A DNA stretch of 64,000 nucleotides, taken from NCBI GenBank assembly GCA_026119855.1, contig JAOWBW010000438.1, positions 748,631 to 812,630 on the forward strand, written 5' to 3'. Position numbers and translations under genes: made by a program. Position 1 is the stretch's first letter, and each line of letters begins with the position of its first letter. Positions 10,702 through 21,065 of this stretch are shown in pieces. The notes below the pieces were generated by a model, which saw nothing but the letters and a program-made list of their open reading frames with translations, had not been told where the DNA came from and searched no databases. This stretch comes from Campanula takesimana (Eukaryota > Streptophyta > Magnoliopsida > Asterales > Campanulaceae).

Positions 10702-11285
10702 TTAACTAGAACTAACTATCAATACTATGAATGATATACATTCTATATTCCACTTTTCAATCATGGACACCTTCCTAGGCCTTCCCTTATGTCTTCCACT
10801 AGGCACCTTTGGAGTCTTCTTAGAGCCTCTTGGTCTACCTCTGGACTTACGAACTGGTACCATTGGTGGTTCATCATCATCAATTATAATTGGGGTAGCT
10901 TCATTGTCCCCAAGGTTAATTTCTACTTCCTCGATCTCTTCTTCAGCTACCAATTATCTTCCTTTGGCGCTTCATTGCCTACGGGGGTTGTTGGTTTTGA
11001 CTCCCTAGCTCTTTCTTCCTTTAAGTCTTACAATTCGTAGTACCACTAGTAAGCCCGTTCTCGGGTTTCATGATAGTACTTTTCATTCTGAGTCATGGTC
11101 TCTTTGACTTCTTCTAACTCTTTGCGAGTGCCTAGCAATTCCTTCCTATCTCGCATTCACTTCCCTAGTATAAAGCTTACTTTTGTCTTTTTAGCTTCCA
11201 AGTCTTCAGTTAACCTCTGAATCTTGAGTGTCTACCTCTGGATCACTCTTCTCTTAATTGTTCTGTGTTTCAAGTTCATCTTCAT
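10702..11285 (-). pseudogene. Extra reading frame of K upstream of gag: coiled-coil, acidic segment and two AT-hooks
   Basis: The frame starts at ATG 11285 and stops at 10702-10704, about 190 codons. It is sense with gag-pol and lies just after the primer site. N-terminal to C-terminal: basic start (MKMNLKHRTIKRRVIQR), heptad-like charged region (KELLGTRKELEEVKETM, EKYYHETRERAY), acidic segment (EEEIEEVEINLGDNEA, IIIDDDEPP), then two AT-hook-like cores, SRGRPRGSKK and HKGRPRKVS. Three or four in-frame stops and one frameshift (near 10955) break it, but the coding trend across them is clear. AT-hooks bind the minor groove of AT-rich DNA, so a chromatin-tethering or nuclear role is possible. 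I do not recognise the family; it is not a standard chromovirus domain. Confidence 0.6.
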
Positions 11286-11653
11286 GTTTCTTCTAAGTCC
11301 GTCCAATCAAGATATAACCATTATCAGTATCATATACTTAAAGGTATATGACTATAATCATCCATTGCATAAGCAACATAAAACAATGACATTCTAGTGT
11401 AACCTTTAAATACATAAGTTTTACTCCCAAGTGTTCACTTATATACCTCATATCTCTCGAGGAGTTCTTCTCTTAAGTTCTTTCCTAAAATAGTAAGTTT
11501 CCTTATTTGGAAAGTTCCCAACTTAGAAGGTTTCCTAAATTAGAAAGTTTCCTTAAATACCTAGTTTGACTTCAAGCAACCCTAGTCTTCCTAGAACGCT
11601 CAACCAAACCTATTGAATATCAGAGTTCCTATCCCTTAAGCTCTAATCCCATA
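11286..11653 (-). other. 5' leader of K
   Basis: Untranslated leader between the primer site and the extra reading frame. AT-rich; it contains repeated TTTCCTAA/TTAGAAAG blocks (11490-11560) and a hairpin-like TATACTTAAAGGTATA (11334-11349). No gene is seen. Confidence 0.6.
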
Positions 11654-11665
11654 GCTCTGATACCA
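11654..11665 (-). promoter_or_regulatory. Primer-binding site of K (tRNA-iMet)
   Basis: Minus strand reads TGGTATCAGAGC, the complement of the 3' end of plant initiator tRNA-Met, next to the end of the 5' LTR. Confidence 0.93.
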
Positions 11666-11668
11666 ACT

Positions 11669-13629
11669 CTAACGACCCAAACTTTCACATAATAAATAAT
11701 TTCCATAAACTAGGCAAAATCCCAAACGTCAATAAAAATTCAAAACCAATGTTACCATTCAACGGCTAGTTTACTTAACCATAATTCAAACAGTACGGAA
11801 GCATAACTAATATTTAAATCCCAACGGCTAGTACAATCCACTAGCTCAACACAAAACAATTAATGTCTTAAAGTCTTCAAAACCTTGGACTGCCCTTCCT
11901 TACAACCCATCTAGATCCTTAGTCTTTACCTGAGAAAAATAATATAATAAAGGGGTGAGCGAACAATGCTCAGTAAGTTCATTCGGGATCTCTTCGGGTA
12001 CTAAGAAGAGATGACCGAAAGAACGGAGCCAAACAATTATATTTCAAGGAAAGGCTAATCATCAATAATCTTAACTGTATATATATACAAAACACAGTTA
12101 ACACGTTCAAAGAATTATGGCCCTAATACAAGTCCGTTAATTCCATAGTTTCATTCATCACCTTTTCAGGGTGTCGAGAGACCTTACACCTCCTCACGGT
12201 GCTCCTCTTAAGTTCGATCATGATCATTAAGCCACTTCATCAAGCAGCGTTTACGTCTAATTCTTTTCAATCAAATTAGATTATCTTAATTAGCCCTTTT
12301 CACTAAGACTAATTCTAGCTAAGCCCTTTTCAATCAGACTAAGCTAACTATACCCGTTTCAATTAGATATAGTCAAGTTCCACAAAGAATTCAAAGTACA
12401 AGAATAAATAAAGCAATTTCAATTTACTTAGATACTCTATGAACAACACATATCATAGGTAAGATAATTCAAAAGACGTTATACCAACATCAGAGTTCAA
12501 ATGCTACCGGCCATTAGTAGCTACACTTGAAAGAATTAAGAGAATCCTATATTAAAGGATGATATCTCAAAAGGCTTAGGAATGTAATCCCTTACCTTAG
12601 CTTTGCGTTATTCCTTTTAGCAAACCTCGTGCACGAATCTACAATCATGCACAAAATAGTCTTAGGACAAGTAATACTTTTTACTTCCATCCCCAATTAC
12701 ATTTCTTTTACTTTCTTAACCTTATGAGTTTATCTTCTTAAACCCCTTTTAAGGTTGATATTTCTTCTAGGGTTTGTACTACCTTTTATTTATATTCCCA
12801 AAATACCCTTTTTAGTTTACCAAAATACCCCTAGGGTTTCATTGTTTCTATTCTCAATTAATATGTTTTAGGGTTCCATTATCTCCACCAAACCACTATT
12901 CACAGACTACTATTCACAGATTACTATTCACAGTTCACTCACTATTCACAGTACACACACTTATCACAGTTTACTATTCACAGCACACACACTAATCACA
13001 CACACCTACTGCTTGCATTCTGCACACCCACACACACACACACACAATACTGCACACACACGCACACACCTACTGCCCAGCACACACACAATGCAGCACA
13101 CACACGTATGCACCCACTGCCCAGCACACACACACAGCTACACACACGCACACACTATTCTTCTTGCTTCTTAATTAAATTCTTAAATCTAGTTCATCTC
13201 ATTAACTCAGGGTTTATAAATTGTCCACCCCAAAGATTTAAACGGAAGAGAAACGATTAGGGGAATTGAGGATTACCTTCAATGAACACCTCCTCTTTCT
13301 CTCTCTCTTGCCCGAGTTCTCTCTCTCTCTGCGTTTCTCTCTCTCTCTCTGTCGTTGTTCTTCTCTGCGCCTCTCCTCTTTCTTCTCCCGTTCTTTTGTT
13401 TTCTTTTGTGGTGAAATAATAATAATAGGTTTAGGGGATTGAAAGAGTATTTATATTAAAAGGGTTTTCAATTTCCTAAATTAAAATGATTCCTTTTCCT
13501 CTTTAATAATGAATTGGGATTTTCTATTTTGACCCAATAACTAAACCCAATCCTTTTTATTAATGGCTCAGTCCAAATAATTAAAGAGTTCAAATATAAA
13601 AGTACTAGGGGAAATTTCGGGTTATTACA
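11669..13629 (-). repeat. 5' LTR of K (full length)
   Basis: 1961 bp. The plus-strand left end reads TCTAACGACCC, one base off the TGTAACGACC of its partner. It matches 4668-6035 throughout except for the missing 627 bp and the 35-bp duplication there. Similar microsatellite tracts are present: ACTATTCACAG repeats (12895-12990), (AC)n (13025-13150), CT-rich (13295-13380), an AAT run near 13420. TATA on the minus strand near 13455. Confidence 0.92.
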
Positions 13630-13995
13630 CTTACTTATTGTCATTTACTTTTAAGTTTATATCTTATCTCACTATTTGCTTGTTTAATCATTGTAGATTG
13701 ATTTGATTGATTTGTGTTGTGTTTGTTTCACATTTGCCTTAGTTTCATCTTTCACTCACTTTGAGCCAATATACAGAAAGTGTGTTTGCGCCCCCTTTAT
13801 CATTCTTTGCGCCTACTTTACTTACTAAATTCCGCTGTGCATTTCACTCACTCACTTAGGCGCATTTCATAATGCTTATTTGACAAAATTGCGCATTTGC
13901 AATTGAGTTTTTCAAGGGTACGAAAAGAATTTCAAAATAGCTATTCACCCCCCTCAAGCTATTTTTATACCCTTGTTGCCCCTTTGGGACCAACA
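13630..13995 (+). repeat. Right part of the Sirevirus-like LTR of S
   Basis: Begins with the second CTTAC target copy from the K insertion and ends CTTTGGGACCAACA directly before a tRNA-iMet primer site. It carries several more GCGCC/GCGCAT motifs (13790-13895). Confidence 0.85.
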
Positions 13996-13997
13996 AG

Positions 13998-14009
13998 TGG
14001 TATCAGAGC
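13998..14009 (+). promoter_or_regulatory. Primer-binding site of S (tRNA-iMet)
   Basis: TGGTATCAGAGC, 2 bp after the LTR end. Its presence downstream of an LTR that also has a polypurine tract upstream means internal sequence lies on both sides of the same LTR. Confidence 0.92.
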
Positions 14010-14068
14010 AAACACCTTTATAAAATGTTTTTGTTTTTCAAGCTTAACAGCTTGGGTGCCGATTCGAA

Positions 14069-14268
14069 ATGGAAAACTCAAAACCTATGGCAACTGCAAA
14101 CTACACTCATGTTCCAGTATTTCATGAAGATTATTTTGACGTATGGAAATTCAGCATCTTGACCCATCTCAGCCCAATCGATGAAAGGCTTCATGACACC
14201 GTGGTTTATGGACCTTACATCCCAATAAAAGCGAATCCAAATCCGCGCACCAACGCTGCTCAACCAAC
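14069..14268 (+). pseudogene. N-terminal gag fragment of S
   Basis: Starts MENSKPMATANY and contains FHEDYFDVWKFSILTHL and DTVVYGPYIPIKA, matching the FDGxxYxxWKxxMxxHL...GPYIP layout of Sirevirus Gag N-termini. After about 66 codons the frame is joined directly to the last 57 bp of an S LTR, so everything from mid-gag to the end of the 3' LTR is deleted. Not functional. Confidence 0.75.
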
Positions 14269-14325
14269 AGCTATTCACCCCCCTCTAGCTATTTTTATAC
14301 CCTTGTTGCCCCTTTGGGACCAACA
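14269..14325 (+). repeat. Terminal 57 bp of a second S LTR
   Basis: Repeats the end of the LTR at 13940-13995 (CTATTCACCCCCC, GGGACCAACA) with one change, and forms the right boundary of S against element I. Confidence 0.88.
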
Positions 14326-14397
14326 GATGTTGATCTTGCTGTGAACTTCTTTGAATGAGGGGTAATTTTTATTTTATTTTTTTGCTCTAACTTTTGC

Positions 14398-14436
14398 CTA
14401 GGTTGTTTTGAAGAGTCAACCTAGCGAGATTTTCTC

Positions 14437-14499
<63 letters not shown>
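14398..14499. repeat. Hairpin plus (TA)n microsatellite in the 3' domain of I
   Basis: CTAGGTTG (14398-14405) pairs with CAACCTAG (14417-14424); 14439-14499 is an uninterrupted TA run of about 60 bp. The equivalent place in G (53807-53861) has the same hairpin next to a poly(A) run instead. Confidence 0.85.
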
Positions 14500-14503
<4 letters not shown>

Positions 14504-14848
14504 TCCCCTTGATAAGATGACTTGTAGCTCCACCTTGTTTCGGCACTTGATGGCTTGACTTCTTCTTCTTATGTTAATGTCTTGACTTCGTCTTCTTCAT
14601 TGCGATGTTTAGTCCCTAGGCGTTCAAGTGACGGCCTTCATTCCAAAACTCGTTTAGACATCTTTTCATCATTTTGCCAGAATTATTAGTTTGAACAACT
14701 TACAATAGTGTATGGGGACAAGAACAACTTTTATTTGATAAGACTAACTCAAACTTTAACATTAATGGGAAGGAAGAAAACTTAATGTACACATTAGAGG
14801 ACTTTTGACTCTCTTTTTTTTTGTAGGGAGAGAGAAAGGGAGTTTTCC

Positions 14849-15816
14849 CTAGCCTTCGTTGTTGTAGTCCTCGTTGTCGTCATAGTCCTCAAAACCGTTG
14901 TAACCTTCCATGTTGCTCCTTGAACTGTTCAGGATTTCTTCACTGTCGGAGTCTATCTCATAGAAGTCCTTGGTCATTTCATGGAGCAAGTTGCCAATTC
15001 TGATCCCCGCATCGTACATGTGTGCAAAATCTGGATAAAAGGCCCCACTAAGATGAGCTCGGTAGTCCATATTTAAGCACTTGAAGAAGATCTCCATTTG
15101 TTCCTTCCTTGAGGGCCTATCTGTCATTCCAACGGCGAGAAAAGTCCCCAAATGATTCATTTCCCTCTTGCATGGTGTTCTCCAGTTCTTTCTTCGTGGG
15201 ACGGTACATGTAATTGCCTTCATATTGTGACTTAAAGGCAAGCATGGCGCCATTCCAATTGAGGCAGGTGGAAACCAAGAGAACCATATACCAATCTTTT
15301 ACGACCCCATCAAGAGTAAGTGGGAAGCATTGTGCCATTATTTGAGTAGACACTTTCTTCGGTAGCATGGCCCAAAAATAGGAGTCGACGTGAGCATCGG
15401 GACAAGAGTTGCCCTTGAACTTGCCAATATCGAGCATCTTGAATTTTTCAGGAAGGGCCACCATAGTGTTCATGAGAAGAGAAGCTCGATGAAGATCGGA
15501 GTTCAGACCTTTGTTCAAATTGAGCCTACTAAGATGTTGTTCAATGTACATCATGAGAGTGTTGACCACACCATTTTCGATGCTTTGGGCCCCTTTTTGT
15601 TTCATTTGTGAGCCCCATCAATTGGTCCTCGAGCTTAGAAATTTCCTTTTCATGGGTCATTTTCACATGCTTGAGACGGGCTCGCCACAAATCATCCTTA
15701 GCCCGGGCATCCTCGGCGAGTGTATTAATTTGTCCTTTTAGTGCTTGGATCGTGTTGGCTATTTCTTCATTGGACCGGAAAAGATTGTCACCATTGTTGT
15801 TTCCGTCGGAAGCCAT
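14849..15816 (-). pseudogene. Gag of element I (frameshifted)
   Basis: Starts MASDGNNNGDNLF at 15816. A coiled-coil segment follows (NTIQALKGQINTLAEDARAK, HEKEISKLEDQL), then the Tat-type capsid block ALPEKFKMLDIGKFKGNSCP, GVVKDWYMVLL, MQEGNESFGDFSRRWND, and after a frameshift LNMDYRAHLSGAFYPDF and an acidic tail ending DYDDNEDYNNEG at 14849. Frameshifts lie near 15600 and 15130. The CHHC knuckle module found in G and F is absent. Related to H at 23388 and G at 52851. Confidence 0.8.
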
Positions 15817-16664
15817 TGGACCTATTGAAGAACACGGTTGATCTTAGGATGGCCCACAAACACCTTTTGGGTAAAACGATTCAACCATAAATAAGAAAAA
15901 GACTCAACCACATAAGGAAATGACTCTTTTTTTATTTATTTAAGTCGGAAGGACATAGTCCTTTTTGGGGTTTCTAGAAAAATAGTTGAATCGTCACACA
16001 AGTATATAGACCTTTTCAAGGTTCCATATACTCATCAGATTCCACCACGTTTGTGAGACCTAAATGTGATGGGATTAAACTAAATTAATTTCACAAAACA
16101 TACATGTGGGGACAGATTTTTATTTTGTCCATAATAACCACTTGTTTCTCTTGGAAATGACATGTATGTTTTGATGACATTAGTTTAAGGAAATCTCGGC
16201 ACACGAAAACCGACTTGGTCACGGAGTGTTAGACCTTAACTAGAATTTGATGGCTTGTGCTCGGCAAAAGAGAGGCTTAAAGGTCACCCCCCGGCATTTA
16301 GTCATGAACTACGCCATGGGCTGAGGTTTACCACATCGAAAGAGTCAAGGTCGGGTAGAGCTTGAAACTCTCTAGGACGGGCCTCGACGGGTTTAGGGTT
16401 ATGAACTTGTGTGACTCGATAGTGAGCAATTGATAGTAATTTGTGCACGTAGTGTGAGATCAAAATTAAATGTCAAAAATAATTATTTTTTTCAAAGAAG
16501 GGAAAAAAAAGTAAGCACATAATTACAACTTTCGAATCACCCGTGTGACCGATAAAATAAGATAGAAGCCCAGGAAAGCAATAAGATTTAGTACAGGCCA
16601 TTGTGCCCACACACTGTCAACCATTCTGTTCTACAACATGTTCTGTTCTAGAAATGAACCCAGA
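15817..16664 (-). other. Leader region of I
   Basis: Non-coding. Colinear with the leader of H (22660-23380): shared landmarks include the TGTGGTTGAGTC-type tract, GTATATAGACC, and CCCGTCGAGG (on the complementary strand). No gene is seen. Confidence 0.65.
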
Positions 16665-16843
16665 CGCGCGCGCTTTTGACGATAAGAGTGGGAGGCGCGC
16701 GCGTTAAGTGAGGATGGGCAGAGGCGCCCTATTCTGGGTGAACCTGCATATTAATGTGTTCAAAGGATTGCCTTGACCCTAAAAAAGATTTCTTTCCCCA
16801 GCAGAAGTTGTTAGCCTAATAATATGTAATTTGAAGGTCAAGA

Positions 16844-18344
16844 TGTTGGAGATTATGCCCTAGGACCTTGAGAAAGGCCTCATGTTATGTCATGTTCTCA
16901 TTTGTTATGGAGATAACAACCTGGATTATTATATGTTTTTGCATGTTTATTATAATAATCCCCATCCATAGTACGTATGAAGAACTAGTATAAGTTTAAT
17001 CGATGATCATATGATGATCATGTGTATGTGATACAAATTAAACTTATGGGTACTTGTTGGTGAACAAGTACTGGACATGACCCACTATGAGATTTATGTC
17101 ATGGTCATATGTCATAATTAAATCTCAGATATGTATATCATTTGATATCCTTAGACCTGATATTATCATGGTCTTCCACATGATGAACATTATGTTTGAC
17201 ATAGTCAACCGCTACCCTTAACCAGGTAGTCATAAAGTCTATGATTGGCATAACCGTATTCTTATGGGGAAGAATGATAAATCAAGATGGAATTTATCCC
17301 TCCCTCAAGAGAGATATCTGCTTAGGCCACTCGAAGAGTGAGATTGATGAAATGCGTGGCCACACTCAAATGAATTGATGTGTTCAATGTCATTTTCTCA
17401 TATCAATCTACTCAAGATCGAGAAAGCATTAAACAATATAAGTTGACGTGGACCATGACTTATGTTCAATATGATATCGGGTGACAAAAGGATTGTGATA
17501 TATTCTATGAGGATAAATGAACTTCGTTAAGTTATATTAATTGGGTAATCATGATGGTTTTCTAAAGTCCGCTCATGATTTATGAGTTTGACCTTGGTTG
17601 GACTCATTGCCAACTTAATATAATCCTATGGGGTCACACACAAAAGAACGAATTGTTAAAAGGCAAAAGGCTGAATTTCTGGCGGGCACGGCCGTGCTCA
17701 GTTTATGAGCACGACCGTGCCGATTTGTGAGCACGACCGTTCCAGAAGGTTATGAACATTCGCACCTTTGGCACGACCGTGCCAGTTTGTGAGCACGACC
17801 ATGCCAGAGTGTCTGGGCCTGAATCACAGCAGAATAGTTAGGGTGACAGGATTAGGTCTCAAGGGTCCTTAAGTGTTAAGGATTTTAGAGTATAAATAAT
17901 CCTCTTTCACCAGCCATTAATCATGGGTAATCCATATGTTTGAGAAACATATTATTGAGCCTAGATTGAGAATCAAAAGCTCAAGAATACCAAAATTCAT
18001 ATAGCCTTTGAAGATTAGAAAAACGTGTTTTCTAATGATGGGATCTAGCAGTCTAAAATCGTTCTAGATATTCATTCGTGTGTGGATACACATAGAGGAT
18101 GCTTGTTTTAGCATCTCAAGTTCGTGTTCCTATGATCGTGATTCGAAGAACATGGAGAAGATCAAATCATAAAGCTTGAAGACTAGAAGATTTGAAGATC
18201 CGAAAATTTTAAACGCACAATAACGGTTAGTATTTTAAATTTATGTTTTTATTAATTTAATCATCATGAATGGATCTTGGGGTTAGGGTTTTGTTGATTT
18301 TTCTGTTGCCATTTCCGCTGCGCATGCTGCCTCAAAACCTAACA
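16844..18344 (+). repeat. LTR of Angela-like copia element P
   Basis: Starts TGTTGGAGATTATGCC and ends AAAACCTAACA next to a tRNA-iMet primer site (18346-18357); 1501 bp. It shares a common ground plan with the LTRs of R and T: TCATGGTC/ATGTCATA blocks, GGTCACACACAA, and the end CCGCTGCGCATG. Between 17684 and 17810 it has five copies of a GC palindrome, GCACGGCCGTGC or GCACGACCGTGCC, 80-205 bp before the TATA box (TATAAATA, 17891). About 30 bp of leader follow before Q begins. Confidence 0.85.
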
Positions 18345-18375
18345 GTGGTATCAGAGCCCTGTTCATGTATGGTTG

Positions 18376-19016
18376 TGTTGGGTTAATGCCTTCGAATTTG
18401 GGACGCCGAATTAAAGGATTAAACAACAGAAGAATTTCATAATTCCAGGACGAGCACAGAAGGGGTACGACCGACCAGGGCAAGGACCCGGCCGGACAAG
18501 GTTGACGTCGGAAATCAAGGATCATAAAGCATTGAGTGATCCAACCGGGTTAAGGGTGGGATCCGGCCAGACTATGCAAGGGTCCGGTCGGACCAGGGTC
18601 TATACCCGGACGGACCAAGTGTCCCAAAAGACCAGTTTTGCTGCAAATCATATTTTCGCAGAAGGGAAGGTTTCGATTCAGTTTTGGGCTTGGATTCCAA
18701 GTTCCTACCAGATTTTGAGATAGAATTTGAGTGGTATAAATAGAGGCTACTAGTTTAGATCAAAATCACACCTCAGATTGTCATATACATATTATTAGAG
18801 TGCTCAGAGAGATCTATAATTCTACAGTTGCACAATTAGGAATTTTATGATAAAAATTCGTGCAGCAGTAATAGCGTGATCTTGTGTAATTGTTTCTCCA
18901 GTGATAATAATATTCTCTCCCCTCCCCGTGAACATAGCCAAGTTGGTGAACCACATAAATCCATGTTCTTGTGATTGTTTTATTTTGTCATCAAGTCTTA
19001 TTCAATTGCTCTAACA
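18376..19016 (+). repeat. LTR of Tork/Tnt1-like copia element Q
   Basis: The end is well defined: GCTCTAACA followed by the primer site TGGTATTAGAGC (19019-19030, one mismatch to iMet). The start is placed at TGTTGGGTTAATGCC because the leader of P is interrupted there, giving about 641 bp. GC-rich inverted repeats (GGTCCGGTCGGACC and variants) occupy 18447-18618, upstream of TATAAATAG at 18735. Confidence 0.7.
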
Positions 19017-19093
19017 AGTGGTATTAGAGCTCTGGTACCATAGCTTTGGTTCGTGGTTAGAGGTTCAGGGATTCCGCTGCAGAGAACGAGAAG

Positions 19094-20452
19094 ATGGGCC
19101 AAAGAGCAGATTCGATCGACAAGTTCAATGGGAATAATAGTTTTTCTCTCTGGCATATCAAGATGAAGGCTTTGGTGATAGACAAAGATTTATGGGAACC
19201 ATTAGAGATTGCAATCAGGGATCATAAGTATCCCAAGGGTAAGGCAGTCGACACAGAATCTACCCCTGCGGTAGAATTGGTAGAGAAGGACAAACAAACA
19301 GCAACGAAGGAGGCAACAGCATTGAAGAAGTTAGATCAGAAGGCTCATGCCAAGATCATCAGACAGTTGGATGATGAGATTCTAACCAATGTTGCAGGAA
19401 CATACTTTGGAAGTGATCGTTGGTTAAAGTTGGAAGATATGTACATGAAACGTTCATTGACTAACAAGTTATACCTGAAAAAGAAGCTGTATGATTGTCG
19501 TATGACAGTAGGTACGCCCATAAATGATCATCTTGACAGATTTACTTCTGCATTACTTGAACTGTGTAATATAGGAGTTATTGTGGATAACGAGGATGCA
19601 GCCTTGCAGCTTTTAGTATCTTTACCTATGTCATATGAACATTATGTCGATTCGTGCATAAACCGTAAAGATGGTATCTCTTTAGAGGAAGTGAAAACTT
19701 CTCTCAAAACGAGGGAGTTACACCGAAAGGCGAGTGGGAATGAGGTAGGTACCCAGTCATCAGGTTTGGTTGCTAGTAGTAGTAACAGGGGTTCTAGTGG
19801 AAAGAAGAACAATAAAGGTAATTCTTCACACAAGAAGCTGAAACCTAGGGATATCTGTAATTTTTGCAAGGAGAAGGGGCATTGGAAATTTGATTGTCCT
19901 AGAAAGAAGCAAGGCAAGGCACCAGTCAGAGCAGAGGCCATGATGGCCAAAGATAGCAGTTCATAAGAGGATTATGCTCTAGTTACATCAGAATCAGCAC
20001 GTGCATCTGATGCGTGGATTCTTGATTCAGGAGCATCTTACCATATCAGTCCTAGGAGAGAATGGTTTACTGATTACAAGCAGATGGATGGCGATGATAT
20101 AAGAATGGCCAACAGTGCAGTCTGCAAGGTTGTCGGTATTGGTTCGATCAAGGTCAGGACTCATGATGGTAGGTTTGTCACTTTGAGTGAGGTTCGACAT
20201 GTTCCGCTTATGACAAAGAATTTGATTTCTCTTAGTCAGTTAGACAGCAAAGGGTTCAGTTTCAAAGGTAAAGGTGGAGCAGTTAGTGTCTGTAACGGTT
20301 CAGAAATTGTATTGAGAGCCTTTAAGCGGGGCTCCTTGTATTTCCTCCAAGGAAGGACGCTTGCAGGGTCGGATATGGTTGCATCATCAGAGGTAAACGA
20401 GGCAGATATATCTAAGTTGTGGTACATCAAGCTCGGTTACATGAGCACTTAA
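19094..20452 (+). pseudogene. Q gag and protease (broken)
   Basis: Gag starts MGQRADSIDKFNGNNSFSLW, has a WKLEDMYMKRSLTNKLYL-like core, and a zinc knuckle CNFCKEKGHWKFDC (near 19855). An in-frame TAA at 19964-19966 ends the first 290 codons; the same frame then gives the protease motif AWILDSGASYHISP and the flap-side HVPLMTKNLISLSQLDSKG. It stops at LGYMST (20450) where the GAG-pre-integrase region begins. Layout and motifs fit the Tork/Tnt1 lineage. Confidence 0.88.
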
Positions 20453-21065
20453 GGATGCAGGAGATGGCTACGAGAGATGTTCTATGTGGCCATAAGATCA
20501 AGGATCTTAAATTTTTTGAGCATTGCGTTCTAGGGAAGATGAAGCGTAATTGTTTTTCCTAGGTCATACATAACACAAAAGGCATTTTGGATTACATCCA
20601 CTCAGAGTTTTGGGGACCTTCACGTCAGGAATTTCTAAGGGGGCACATATATTTCTTGTCTATGGTTGATGATTATTCAAGGAAGACTTGGGTGGTTATC
20701 ATGAAGCACAAGAATGAGGCTCTAAAGAATTTCAAGGACTGGAACACGCTAGTGGAGAACCGGACAGAGAAGAAGATCAAGAATCTCTGAACATATAATG
20801 GTTTGGAGTTCTGCAGTACTGAGTTCGATTCGTTTTGCAGAGTGGTGGAGATTTCTAGACATCTCACCATCAGAGGCACGCCACAGCAGAATGGTGTAAC
20901 AGAACGGATGAATCTGACATTGCTTGCAAGAGCATGGTCCATGCTCTCCAAAGCAAGGTTGTCTAAATATTTCTGGGCAGAAGCGGTTAGTAAAACATAT
21001 TACTTGATTAATCGTGGATCTCACGCCGGTATTGGCCTCAAAGTTCCCTATGATGTATGGACTGG
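20453..21065 (+). pseudogene. Q integrase, truncated by insertion of H
   Basis: After a stop and frameshift near 20450 the integrase core can be followed: LDYIHSEFWGP (first catalytic Asp replaced by Glu), DDYSRKTWV, then LTYNGLEF-like sequence preceded by a stop at 20788 (second catalytic Asp replaced by Tyr), GTPQQNGVTERMN (catalytic Glu kept), and YFWAEAVSKTYYLINR. Coding sequence ends at YDVWTG, where the H LTR starts. RT and RNase H of Q are not in the window. Confidence 0.88.

Larger units (their letters stand above)
4668..13629 (-). mobile_element. Full-length Tekay/Del-type chromovirus K (Ty3/gypsy), nested in the LTR of S
   Basis: An 8962-bp element flanked by a perfect 5-bp target duplication CTTAC (4663-4667 and 13630-13634). 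On its minus sense strand the order is 5' LTR (11669-13629), tRNA-iMet primer site, an extra coiled-coil/AT-hook frame, a hairpin array, truncated gag, protease, reverse transcriptase, RNase H, integrase, chromodomain, 3' LTR (4668-6035). Chromodomain, iMet priming and LTR ends of the TGTAATAACCCG...TCGTTACA kind fit the Tekay/Del lineage. The coding region has many stops, frameshifts and a deletion of integrase catalytic sequence, so this copy is dead. Confidence 0.93.
14326..16843 (-). mobile_element. Gag-only Tat-like element I, fragment
   Basis: Minus-strand internal region colinear with G (52300-53950) and H (22700-23897). From right to left: leader with a GC-rich palindrome block (16665-16727) and the text GACAGTGTGTGGGCAC shared with G, gag (15816-14849), then a 3' non-coding domain. 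It is cut on the right by the LTR of P (16844) and on the left by S (14325). No pol sequence is seen after gag. Confidence 0.8.

Noticed and set aside
14439..14499. Long TATA run as a promoter
   Set aside because: It is a (TA)n microsatellite within the 3' domain of element I.
18346..18357. tRNA-Met-like sequence
   Set aside because: Only 12 bases matching the tRNA 3' end; it is a primer-binding site, as at 13998, 19019 and 55686. No complete tRNA gene was seen.
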